This document shows positions 33,915 to 44,031 of a stretch of 64,000 nucleotides of DNA, piece by piece (position 1 is the first letter of the stretch; each line of letters begins with the position of its first letter). This stretch comes from Canna indica (lineage: Eukaryota > Streptophyta > Magnoliopsida > Zingiberales > Cannaceae), in contig CP136890.1 in the NCBI GenBank assembly GCA_034359265.1, forward strand, positions 83,849,501 through 83,913,500. The letters run 5' to 3'. The position numbers and the translations under genes were made by a program. The notes below the pieces were generated by a model, which made no database searches, was not told the DNA's origin, and worked only from the letters and a program-made list of their open reading frames with translations.

Positions 33915-36900
33915 TTATTCCTCATCATCGGAATAATAGTCTTCGAATTCTTCTTCTTCTTCCTCTTCTTCCTCTTCTTCATCTTCTTCATCTCTAGCTT
34001 CCTCAATTTCATGATCGTCATCATCAGCATATTCAACTTCTAATTGAATTGACGTTGTGTTTGCATCCTCGAGTATTGGAATAATACGATCCACAGCAAG
34101 AAGATCATCTTCTTGATAGAAACCAGGAGGATCATTTTCTCCTACTATCGGATCAATTTTTCCTCTACCTTTTGTCTTACAGACTACACGCCAATCCGCT
34201 CTATCTTTATTTCGAGCTGGATACTTCGCGTAATATACTTGTTCGGCTTGTGATGCCAATATAAAAGGCTCATTTGCTGCCAATTTCGATTTGTAATTAA
34301 CCTCAACAAGTTTGTATTTTGGATGAACTTTCATGCCCCTTTCTGTTGTATCGAACCAATGACATCTAAATAGGATCACTGATTTCAAGCCGAAGTAGTG
34401 CAACTCTATCACTTCTTCCACCAGTCCATAAAAATCCATATCACATTCAACATAGGTTGTCCCTTTCACGCAGACCCCAGCATTCATCGTCTTCAATGCA
34501 AATGAATATTCAACCGTGTGAAATTTATACCCGTTAACAAAATATCCGCTATAGCACGACACAAGTCGCGACGGTCCACTAACAAACTCAAATATTTTTT
34601 CATCTATTTCAGCTCTGTGATCTTTGCTGTAAGTCTGAATCCAAGTAGGGAAATCACGATTCCGTAATCTCTCCAATTCTTGATCGTTGTGAATAGAGTA
34701 TTTTTGCACCATCTCAATGTCAAATATTTCAATGAATTGTTCAATCTCTGGACAATTGAGTAATACATACAAGTGTGCCAAATGATACTCTTCATCGCTT
34801 AAGTGTCGAGATGGACGAGAACCAAAAGCACGACCATAGTGACAAAATATATTTAAACGTCCATCTGAATGTCGAACACCCCCATCGTCGTTACGTGGAA
34901 GACGATAAAATCTTGTATGTACTGTCGATTCAAAGTAAAATGAGCAGAATGTTGAAATTTCTTGGATGATATACGATTCAGATATTGATCCTTCAACAGC
35001 TGCGGTGTTCTTTACTTTTTTCTTCAGACGATTCATGTATCTTTCAAATAAGTACATCCAACGATATTGAACGGGGCCACCAACTCGTGCCTCGTATGCC
35101 AAGTGTATCGGTAGATGCTCCATCGAGTCAAAAAATGCAGGAGGGAAAAACTGCTCCAGCTTGCATATGATTTCAACAATATTATTTTCAAGTGTTGACA
35201 TATCTTCGACTCGAAGGACATTTGCACAGATGCTTCTAAAAAACATACTTCATTCAGTCAACGGACCCCAAATATTATCAGGTAGAAGATCTCGAAATGC
35301 GATCGGAAGTAATCTCTGCATGAATACATGACAATCATGGCTCTTCATCCCTGATATTTTGCAATCATCGACGTTCACACATCGAGATAAGTTTGAAGCA
35401 TATCCATCGGGTAATCTGAGTTCTTTTACCCATTGACAAACATCTTTGATTTGTTGTTTATTTAACACATATAGGGCCTTCGGTTTCAGATATCGTCCGT
35501 TGACCTCTTGTAACTCCAACTCTGGTCTTTTACAAAGTATTTTCAGATCATGTCGGGCTTTGACATTATCTTTAGTTTTTCCAAAAATATCCATCACAGT
35601 GTTGAAAATATTATCAAACACATTTTTTTCAATGTGCATGACATCTAAATTATGTCGAATCAATAATGAACTCCAATAGGGCAATTCCCAAAAGATACTT
35701 TTTTTCACCCAGTTGTGTGTTTGGCCAAAACCTGACACTCTTTCATTGCGACCAAATACTATATCTGGAAGTGCTGAAACACGTGCTAACATTTGTTCAC
35801 CAGACAACATCGGTGGTGGCCCATCTCTTTCGACTCTGCCCTTAGTAAATTTATTACGATTCCTTCGATACTGGTGATGAACCGGTAGGAATCGACGATG
35901 ACAATCAAAGAATGAGATTTTTCGTCCGTTCTGAAGACTGATTGATTTAGAGTGTTCCATACAATACGGGCAAGAGAGTCGGCCGTGAGTGCTCCAACCC
36001 GACAACATGCCGTACGCGGGGAAATCATTGATGGTCCACAAGACCGCGGCCTATAAATTGAAGTTTTGCTTCCGATGACAATCATAAGTGACAGCTCCCT
36101 CAGTCCACAATGTTTTCAATTCATCTATCAAGGGTCTGAGAAATATGTCAATTTATTTTCGCGGACCCTTAGGACCCGGAATAATCATCGAAAGATAAAT
36201 AAATTCATCTTTCATGCACATTGACGGTGGCAAATTATAAACTGTCAGCAGCACTGGCCAAACTGAATAAGGAGTTGCAGAATGTCCAAACGGATTAAAA
36301 CCATCTGTGCACAATCCCAATCTGATATTTCTAGTATCCCTAGCAAATGAAGGATAACATGTATCCAAATGTTTCCATGCTTCACTGTCAGATGGATGAG
36401 TCATTACTGTATCATCACGACTTCTTGCATGCCAACTCATGTAGGGGGCTGTTTTTTCCGACATGAATAATCTTTGAAGCCTCGGTGTTAGTGGAAAATA
36501 CCGAAGCACCTTAAACGGGATATTTTTCTGTCGGACCGATTTCTTCTCCTTGTAACGAGGGTGTTGACATACAGGGCATTTATCCAACTGCACATTTTCT
36601 TTATAATATAAAATGCAGTTATTTTGGCACGCGTGTATTTTTTCGTACCCAAGCCCCAATTTTCTCATTAGCTTTTTAGTCTTATAAAAAGTAGGCTCAA
36701 ACTTGTTATCAGTAGGCAGCATTCCATTAATCAATCCAGCAATCCGATCATACGCAACTCCGCTGATATTACAATCGGCCTTAATGTTTAAGAGCTGTGT
36801 CATTGCTGAAAACCTAGTGTATTTAGGATAATTCTCATACAAAGGTTCATCGGCAGCTTTCAACATCTCGTAAAATTCTGCAGCTTCTTTATTCGGTAAT

Positions 36901-37385
36901 TCAATCTCTACCGCAGCCCCTACTTCTGTGATATCAACCGCTGTAGTATCTGGTGGGACTGATGTCTGAAGAACTGGCCGATCAACATTATCATTCAGGC
37001 GGAATTGACCCCCAAGACTATCAAGTATCATAGTTCTATAGGGATTACATTGACTGGATGAAGAAGCACCAGTAGAGGAAGATTCATCATATGTCTGAAC
37101 GACAGGATTGCTCGACGTCCCAACTTCGCGTGACTCCCCGTGACAAGTCCATAGAAAATATCTTGGTGCAAATCCTTTGGTATATAGATGCAGAGTGACA
37201 GTCTCCCGATCCAAAAATCGTCCATTTGAACAAATGCGGCACGGACATCGGATTTGATCACCCATGCTAACGAAATTCCGATTCGAATAGGCGAAATTTA
37301 GGAAGTACATTACGCCTAATCGAAACTCATTCGTTAAAGCTCCACGATCAAGACGTCGGTACATCCAACTTCGATCAGCCGACAT
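33915..37385 (-). pseudogene. CACTA-B transposase (TNP2 type) with three nonsense codons
   Basis: One frame stays open over about 1157 codons from ATG 37385 apart from TAA at 36155-36153 (Glu in copy A), TAG at 36053-36051 (Lys in A) and TGA at 35252-35250 (Leu in A). Domains: transposase-associated zinc domain (CPCRICSNGRFLDRETV, residues 40-95); TNP2 (about 190-690, with CPVCQHPRYKEKKS, GRLSCPYCMEHSKS and DVMHIEKNVFDNIFN); DUF4218 (about 715-830, FFPPAFFDSMEHLPIHLAYEA); DUF4216 (about 990-1060, GTTYVECDMDFYGLVEEVIE); acidic tail with a run of Glu. No frameshift is seen. It normally cleaves CACTA ends. Three point mutations make it dead as read, unless stops are corrected or this copy is a recent sequence variant. 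Confidence 0.93.
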
Positions 37386-37459
37386 GATTCTGTCAATCAA
37401 TGACAATTTCTTTGGTTAATGTCTTTAAGTGAGATTGTCCTATTCCATTCGGGATTTAT

Positions 37460-37649
37460 GTTATTCGTACTGCACTTATGTTTTTATTTTAACTGTTAAC
37501 TAATTATTCTAAATTTCGGCAGCATCTCCCTACAGTTCTCCGAATACGCATATCATCTGGGCGCGTATCGGAGAACAAGAGAGATGTTGCCGAAATTTAG
37601 AATAATTAGTTAACGGTTAAAATAAAAACGTAAGTGCAGTACAAATAAC
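37460..37649. repeat. Long imperfect hairpin beside the transposase start
   Basis: Arms 37460-37549 and 37561-37649 are inverted copies with roughly 90% identity, separated by an 11-nt loop. Shared blocks include CTAATTATTCTAAATTTCGG and GTACTGCACTTA. Transcription from the CACTA promoter on the right would give a foldback RNA upstream of the transposase ATG (37385). Confidence 0.9.
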
Positions 37650-37843
37650 TATATTCCCAAATTGTCCAATCAGGGACAATTCAAGAATTGTACGTCGTAT
37701 AAAAGATCGATCATCTACTTCTTTTACACGAACATACAATCCCCGAACGGATCTAAGGTTTTGCTAAATCATATCCGACTCGTCGATGCGTACGTGAAAC
37801 ATATCAACTCGTCGGATGGATGATTATTTTCTAAATGTTTCGA

Positions 37844-38047
37844 GACAATTCGAGTCCATATTGGACGATTCCGGCGCGCGTCCAAAGTGGACGATTCTGG
37901 CGCGCGTCCGAAGCTAGTGGACGATTCAGGCGCGAGTCCGAATTGGACGATTCCGGCGCGCGTCCAAAGTGGATGATTCCGGCGCGAGTCCGAATTGGAC
38001 GATTCCGGCGCGCGTCCGAAGTGGATAATTCCGAAATTAATCTAAAC
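37844..38047. repeat. 26-bp GC-rich tandem array
   Basis: Units TGGACGATTCCGGCGCGCGT plus CCGAAG start at 37862, 37888, 37918, 37944, 37970, 37996 and 38022, with 26-bp spacing except one 30-bp gap. Each contains GCGCGCGTCC or GCGCGAGTCC. Located between the leader exon and the hairpin, probably in the first intron. Confidence 0.9.
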
Positions 38048-38129
38048 CATAAAAATTATTCTAACAAATTAATTAATTAATCTAAATAATTAATTCACAA
38101 TTAAAAAGCTATTAAAAACAATAATAAAA

Positions 38130-38450
38130 TAATATTAAACTAAAAATTCCGGCGCCGGAGTCAGGTGGACTCCGGCGCCGGCGTACACTGGCCGGACACA
38201 CTGTCCGGCCAATGTACAAGGTCCGGCGGCGGCCATCGGCCGACCGCCGCCGGCCGAAACCCTATTTTTAGGGTTTCGATCGGAATTTCTACCGGAATGT
38301 GTCGGAGGGCAACGGGAAGAGACGGCAGTCGGAGGGCACATACCTGACAGCATCGGCAGCAGCGGGAGGCGTCGTCGGCGTCGGCGGCGAGAGGAAGGAG
38401 AGGAGGCGGCGGCGGCAGCAGCGGGAGGAAGAAGGGGGGCGGGCGCGATC
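38130..38450 (-). promoter_or_regulatory. CACTA-B leader/promoter region
   Basis: High CpG content with nested inverted repeats (CGGCGCCGGAGTC/GACTCCGGCGCCG at 38150-38180; CGGCCGACCGCCGCCGGCCG near 38240). On the minus strand it gives a pyrimidine-rich leader like those at 26461-26620 and 694-390. Placement at the promoter end is inferred from gene orientation. Confidence 0.5.
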
Positions 38451-38466
38451 TGCGACCTATATAAAC

Positions 38467-38750
38467 TTATCAGCAACGGCTCACTCGCCCGTTAGAAAGC
38501 CGTTGCTGATAAGTTATCATCAGCAACGGCTCACTTATCCGTTAGCAAGCCGTTGCTGATAATTAAAATATCAGCAACGGCTCGCCTTTCCGTCAGAAAG
38601 CCGTTGCTGATAATTAAAATAATCCGCAACGGCTCGGGTTTCCGTTAGAACGCCGTTGCAGATACAAATATCTGCAACGGCTTGGGCGGCCGTAAGAATG
38701 CCGTTGCAAATAGCAACGGCTTGAGCGGCCGTTGCTGATAGCCGTTGCTG
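38467..38750. repeat. CACTA-B right subterminal hairpin repeats
   Basis: Six successive units of ATCAGCAACGGCTC...GCCGTTGCTGAT, each able to fold with a 15-20 nt loop, separated by AATTAAAAT-type linkers. Compensating differences in the loops suggest that the palindromic arms are what is conserved. Confidence 0.9.
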
Positions 38751-38771
38751 AAGACCAAGTTTCTAGTAGTG

Positions 38772-40276
38772 TCAGCTTAAGCACATAACCAGTAGTGCTC
38801 TTTCGGTCATCACTACACCCAATCCCGTCAACATCAGAAAATCTAGTCAAAATAGCTTATGTATCTCTCTTATAGAACAGACTGAGATCTGATGTACCCT
38901 TTATGTATCTCATTACCCTTGTTGCTGCCATTAAATGATAAGAATTGGGTTCCTTCATGTAGTGAGATAAAACTCCTACAGCAAACATTATATGTGGCCT
39001 CAAATTGGTTAAATACATAACAAATCCAACCATTGACTAATATAATTCTTTGTCAATTTTTCTCACTCAGAGTTTGAGATCAGTAGTCATTGGGGTTCTC
39101 ACTGAGTTGCAATTTGTCATCTTGAATCTTTCTAGCATGTCAGAATTATATTTTTGCTGGCAAAACCTATATCCATCTTTTGTCTTATTAATTTCAAAAC
39201 CAAGAAAGTACTTGACTTCACCTAGGTCTATCATTTCAAAGACATTGAGCATGTTCATCTTGAAACTTTGCACAGTACTCTCATCACTTTCAGTAATCAG
39301 AAGGTCATCTACATATAAGCATGCAAACATTATACTTTCCTCACTTCTCAAAGTATACAGGGTATGATCATTCATACTTATGAAAAAACCTTGATCAATA
39401 AAATATTGATCAATCTTGTGATACCAGACTCTTTGTGCCTGTTGTAACCCATGCAAAGCTTTCTTAAGTCGATACATGTTGCTTTCTTGACCTTTTCTGA
39501 TAAATTCTTTAGGCTAACTGGATATACTTTTCTAATAAACCGATGCAGAAGAGTATATCTTGTTGAATATTATATACGCATCGGTTTGTGCTGCTTCTGC
39601 CCAAATATTTTTGAGCATCTTCTTGGCTTTTAGCATGCATTAGACCATTTCCATGAGTGTCATGTTCTTTCTTTTCGCAACCCCATTCTGTTGCGGAGAA
39701 TATCCCGTAACAAGCTGTCGTCTAACTCCCAAATCATTACAATACTCATTGAACTATGAGCTCAAAAACACTCCTCCTCTATCAGCTCGTAAAACTTTAG
39801 TTTTTGACTCAAGTTCATCCTCAACTTTCAATTTAAAATCCTTAAACTAAGCAAATGCATCTGATTTCTGTCTGCGAAATCTAATCCATACAAATCTACT
39901 AAAGTCATCAATAAACAGGATGAAATACTTGTATTACCTTAAAGATTCCTCTTGCATTGGGCTGCATACATCCGAATGAAGAGGTTTGGATGCTCTTGAT
40001 TCAGCTTTAGCTGGGAATGACGATCGATGCATTTTTCCAAGTGCACATCCACTGCATGTTTTATTCGGCACACCTTTTATCTCTGGCATCCCATAAATAA
40101 TTTCTTTTGAACTCATTTTTTTCATATACTCAAAGCTAGTGTGACCCAGACAACTATGTCACAACCAATTGATTTCCCCTACATCTGCTTTTAATGCATG
40201 CCCAGTTGAATGAGGATTAAAGCTAAACAAATTATTATGAGCTACAAGAACTCTTATCAACTCATTATCCTTCGCT
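38772..40276 (-). pseudogene. Copia E RNase H start, reverse transcriptase and integrase remains
   Basis: Minus strand, right to left: gag-pre-integrase end with TCSGCALGKMHRSSF and KPLHSDVCSPM (40125-39934); integrase core pieces in mixed frames (RADRGGVF, VTGYSPQQNGVA; 39930-39600); then a jump to reverse transcriptase from YRLKKALHGLQQAQRVWY (39477-39067), with the catalytic YVDDLLI and GEVKYFLGFEI blocks; then connection and RNase H start (SDVDGIGCSDDRKSTTGYV) up to the CACTA-B target. The segment between integrase and the front of reverse transcriptase is deleted. Not functional. Confidence 0.88.
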
Positions 40277-40499
40277 CACTACTAGAAATTAAGCTATATG
40301 CGACGATGATTTTGCGACGACAACTATGCGGTCGCAAATGCGATGGTTCTGCGACCCCGAATGCCGTGGGGTCGCAAAGACGTTAAGGTTGCGACGACAT
40401 TGCGACCGCAGCCGTTGCCGTCGTAGAATTAAAAACTTAGCGACCGCATGCGACCGCAGTCGCCGTCGCCAAATATCGTTAGAAAATAATTTTTTTTCT

Positions 40500-40849
40500 C
40501 CTATTTTTTATCCCCACGCTCGTGATTTTTGTCCCCGCCCTATCTCTCTGTCTCTCTGCGACTTCTCTACCGCACGCCCACCACCTGCAGCTCACTGCCC
40601 GCCTCTCGCCGCCCCCGCTCGCTGCCCACCTCCATGGAGGGAAGCGATACTTTACTGGAAGCGATCTTCCATGAGCCTGCCTTTGGTGTAGTCATTGAAA
40701 CCCTAGGCGACGACAATGACGAAATCCAAGAGGAGCAAAAAGAAGACATCGAGATGCTCGACCCCGGAGGAGGAAGCAACGGAGAGAGATGGAAGGGATC
40801 TAAGGGACACAAGAAGAAGCATCGAAGGAGGAAGGGCGGCGGCGGAGGT
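40500..40849 (+). pseudogene. Captured gene fragment with leader and first exon, family uncertain
   Basis: A pyrimidine-rich leader precedes ATG 40634. The frame reads MEGSDTLLEAIFHEPAFGVV, an acidic stretch with EEQKEDIEMLDPGG, and a basic stretch KGHKKKHRRRKGGGG. It then reaches GGAG|GT, which is cut by the solo LTR; AGGTAATTAT after the LTR looks like the original splice donor. The acidic-then-basic layout with an IEMLD motif faintly recalls the N-terminus of plant PHAX-type RNA export proteins. That is a guess and no domain is visible. Confidence 0.5.
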
Positions 40850-42151
40850 TGTTGGCCCAAGGGTTCCCCCTAGGCTTTTATCTCTATTTTGATGATAACA
40901 AACAAGTATTTAATATATGTGTGTAGTTTTGAATTCAGGTTGAGGTTGCGATAAGCACGTGAACTTCGCTCGGAGAATCACAAAAATCGTTAAGAAAGGC
41001 TCGAATGCAGATTAAGTAGATTTCTTGTAATATAACCCTAGGATCTCATCCCATGCCTATTTGTAAAGTTATCCAAGTCAAAACTTGGTAACAAAACCCA
41101 TGAAAAAGCGTGTAACAAAACAAATGTAAAAATCAGCCTCAGCCCAGGTTTGGTCGACCGAACAAGGCAAAAGAATGGCAGTAGCCATTTCGGTCGACCG
41201 GTCAATCGATCGAGCAATGCCAAAAATTGGCAGTGCCTACTTCGATCGATCGAACAAGGTCAAAATCCGGCAGTAGCTAAATCGGTCGATCGGACAACAG
41301 AGGAGCTAAAATGCGATAAAGTTGATCGACCATCCAATCGATCAAACAGAGTGACAGAAGGCTAGAACGCCAACAGTCGCTGGGCGGTCCCGGTCGGTCG
41401 ACCGACGATCGACTGACAAGCGATCGGTCGGCATCCAACGGGTGAAAAAACGCCCGTTGAAGAGTCGTTCCGTGGGAGGGATTATAATTAAATACCCCTC
41501 ACCAACCTTCATTAAAGCTCTCTAACTATTGAGATAAAGTGTGATTTGTGCCTTGTAAGCTTGATTGGCTTGCGCTTGCTTCTTCGATCGACGACTTCTC
41601 TTAAGTGCTCATCTTCCCTCAACTCCGGCTTCAATTCGATATCAACGTCTTGTGGAGTTGGAGGCATTGAAGGCTTGGAAATAGCTCTTAGCCTTGGTTT
41701 ACTCCTTAGCTCTTTTCATTGTAATTTTAATTATTATTTGAACTTCATTTTCATTGATTAGCTTGCTAGGTGTGCTAGTGTAAACACTTAGGGTTTAATT
41801 TGTAGAATTGTGTTTTGCCTAAGTGAATAGATTTGAGGAGTTCTCAAAGGGTTGAGAACCGAGTCCTCGGTTATTTTCAAAGGAAAACACAAAGTCTATA
41901 AAGGGTTTAGTTTGAAATCCTTGATGTGGAGCCAAGGTAGTGGAGTAGGCGGTTCGCCGAACCACTATACTTTCTTGTGTTTGCATTGTTTTGTGTGTTT
42001 TCTTACAATTGTGTTTCATACTCGCTAACAAACATCACTTAGTTGCACTTACGTTTGGTTGAAGTTGTAATCGATTCAAAAAGAAATTGAAGTAGAAGGG
42101 TAAAGTACAGAGGCGATGTAGGCGTTGCTTCCGATATCGCCGGCATAAACA
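40850..42151 (+). mobile_element. Solo LTR of a SIRE-like Copia element
   Basis: Starts TGTTGGCCCAAGGG and contains TTTTGATGATAACAAAC near its start and GGTTCGCCGAACCACTATAC near its end, in the same order as the minus strand of the LTRs at 6775 and 13280; ends GGCATAAACA. GGTCGACCG words are frequent at 41145-41450. No internal sequence or partner LTR is present. The target duplication is unclear: GAGGT before, GGTAA (or CAGGT) after. Related to, but a different subfamily from, the 6775-14884 element. Confidence 0.8.
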
Positions 42152-42406
42152 GGTAATTATCCCTGCCCTAGTTCGTATGCTTGAGCACTCAGATGGCGGT
42201 CTAGCAGGATTTTGAGCTCTTCAATTGTTGGTCCTTAATTTGAAGAAGATGAGGTTTGCTCTCTAGCATCTCTTTCATGTAGTTCGTAGGTTCTGCTTGG
42301 TTTTGCTTTATCTTGTCACATGTATTGGTCTGAAACTTCAAGGGAGGCTGGAGAGAGAAAGGTTCATCTTCCTATCTCTCTCTCTGCAGATTAATTGCGC
42401 GAGAAC

Positions 42407-42636
42407 ATGGTAAGTCACAACTCTCTGACATCTTAGATTTCTCTTTCTCTATACCCCAAAAGATTTCCTTAGACTCGTTGAACTCATTGCAGAATCTTCA
42501 TTATGCTCTATTATTCCTATTCCTAAATCATTTTTCGGTGGCTAAACGCATCGAATCTTACAACCTTGATGATATTTTTCCATTTAATGTGGAGGATTTG
42601 GGAGCTTGGGGTGATGGCACAACAGATGATACCCAG
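42407..42636 (+). pseudogene. Captured polygalacturonase (GH28) first exon
   Basis: ATG 42407-42409 is followed at once by a GTAAGT donor. After an ATTGCAG acceptor the exon 42493-42636 stays open for 48 codons. It reads NLHYALLFLFLNHFSVAKRI, a signal-peptide-like start, then FPFNVEDLGAWGDGTTDDTQ, and ends at CAG|GTTTTC. The FNV-D-GA-GDG-TDDTQ block is the conserved N-terminus of plant GH28 pectin-degrading enzymes. The catalytic motifs (NTD, G-DD, GHG) are absent, so this is only the first exon. Splice signals and reading frame are intact, suggesting fairly recent capture. Confidence 0.85.
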
Positions 42637-42852
42637 GTTTTCTTTTTCTTGCATTTGTTGTTTTTTCCTCCTATTCTATCAAATCCAGTGGAAAATTTTA
42701 GTTTTTGCGGGACTTTTGTAGAACATGTTGCATACATGATAGATTAGAAATCCATGTAAAAAAATGGTCGCTATAATTTTCCCAAATTAAATAGGGATAT
42801 TTTAGCTTTTGCAAAGTATCAGCAATGAATGTTTTCAACATATGTGCTTTTG

Positions 42853-43450
42853 TATGGTTCCTTGAACAAGTTTCAAGGACAACATCCTATGAGGGAAAGA
42901 GCAAGAAAGCTAGACCAATGCATACTAATTATAAGGTAACAAAACATTTTGCATATTAATGCTATGTATGTCTAAAAAATCAAAACATTCCGTAATCTAA
43001 CCATTTGGATACCCATCAATATTTGTTGTAAAAAAAAAGCCTAATGGTAGATATGCATTTGCCTAAATGAAATCATTTGCCTTTATGAAACAAATTTGAG
43101 TCCTTTTCATATGTAAGATACTTGTGTTTCTGTATTTTATGCATTCTTTTTTCCATGTTGCATGACAATCAGTTTGTGTACTTTAGAAGATAGTAATCGT
43201 GAACTTATGAGTTGAGTGATCAGGTAATTTATGGGAATTATAAAATTTGTTGTCTGGTCAAATTGTGGTATCTATTCATGGATTATATATCTATTCATGG
43301 ATTATATTGATCTTCATGAACATAACATGAACGAGAATATGCATGTTTCTTTTCTTCCTTCTCAAGCACATATTCATTAGCTTACCTGACTTTGGTCTCT
43401 TGTACAGGTTTGAGATGCCTTTCAATGTCTGGTGCGGTGGATGCAATTAA
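42853..43450 (+). pseudogene. Captured CWC16/YJU2 (CCDC130-type) splicing-factor exons
   Basis: Exon piece 42853-42935 reads YGSLNKFQGQHPMRERARKL then DQCILIIR and ends in AAG|GTAAC. A 472-nt intron follows, then TTGTACAG|G at 43408 opens the next exon, FEMPFNVWCGGCN. The split Arg codon (AG/G) is kept. Eukaryotic CWC16 proteins have GSLNKFHGQHALRERARK followed by RFEMPFNIWCGGC, a zinc-binding block of this spliceosome-associated family. After the second Cys the Ser codon of the usual CNSMI is TAA, followed by ATG ATT, and similarity then ends. The 5' border lacks a clear AG acceptor. Confidence 0.85.
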
Positions 43451-44031
43451 ATGATTGTATACTATTATTGAGATTGAGAACTTAGGAAGAGTGAGAAAAG
43501 GAGAGTGAGATTTTTATAGCAATAGTATTGTTTGCATGATATTTGTTTCGTCATAAGGAGTTAAGAATGTATACTATTAATAAGGTTCTTGTATTTCTTT
43601 TTAAATAGATTTAAGGATAATTGTATTTCTTAATTATTTGTAGTTGGTTCTGTCTAATATTGTAATTTTAATTTTTAAAATAAAGTTATAAATAGAATAT
43701 TTTAATATTTTAATATTTATTTTTTCCTAATTAAATTAAATTAATTAGGAATTTATATTTTCTTTTTAAAAAAAAAACATACTACTGCGACCGCCGTAGT
43801 CGTCGCATAAGGTCTATGACCTGATCGCGTAGCGGTCGCAGTTTCTGTGCGACGGCGCCTGGCAGTCGTAAATATTTTCTTATTGTGATCGCCTCTGTTG
43901 CGGTCGCACAATATCTACGACCACAGCTTCGACGACGGAGATGTGCATCCGCTAATAGCTGTCGCCAAAGCTCATCTGCGACGGCTCTACGACCGCAGTA
44001 GTCGTCACAGAAGACGTTTTTTTTAGTAGTG

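Larger units (their letters stand above)
32889..38771 (-). mobile_element. CACTA-B: 5.9 kb CACTA transposon with nearly whole transposase
   Basis: CACTACTAGAAAAATGGCC at 32889 and TTTCTAGTAGTG at 38771, flanked by a perfect 3-bp duplication TCA (32886-32888, 38772-38774). Right to left: subterminal hairpins (38467-38750), GC-rich leader (38130-38450), a 26-bp tandem array (37844-38047), a long hairpin (37460-37649), transposase (37385-33915) and the first exon of the second gene (33839-33618). Most of the second gene is deleted between 33545 and 33560. Subterminal hairpins close the element (32905-33250). It sits inside the RNase H of Copia E. Confidence 0.95.
40277..44031 (+). mobile_element. 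CACTA-F: gene-capturing (Pack-type) CACTA element
   Basis: CACTACTAGAAATTAAGC at 40277 and TTTTTAGTAGTG at 44031, with a perfect 3-bp duplication GCT (40274-40276, 44032-44034). Subterminal repeats are of a different kind (GCGACGAC, TGCGACCGC, GGTCGCA) at 40300-40480 and 43790-44010. There is no transposase. The interior holds pieces of plant genes in plus orientation: an unidentified first exon (40634-40849), a polygalacturonase first exon (42407-42636) and two exons of a CWC16/YJU2-type gene (42853-43450). A solo SIRE-type LTR interrupts it at 40850-42151. Confidence 0.92.
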
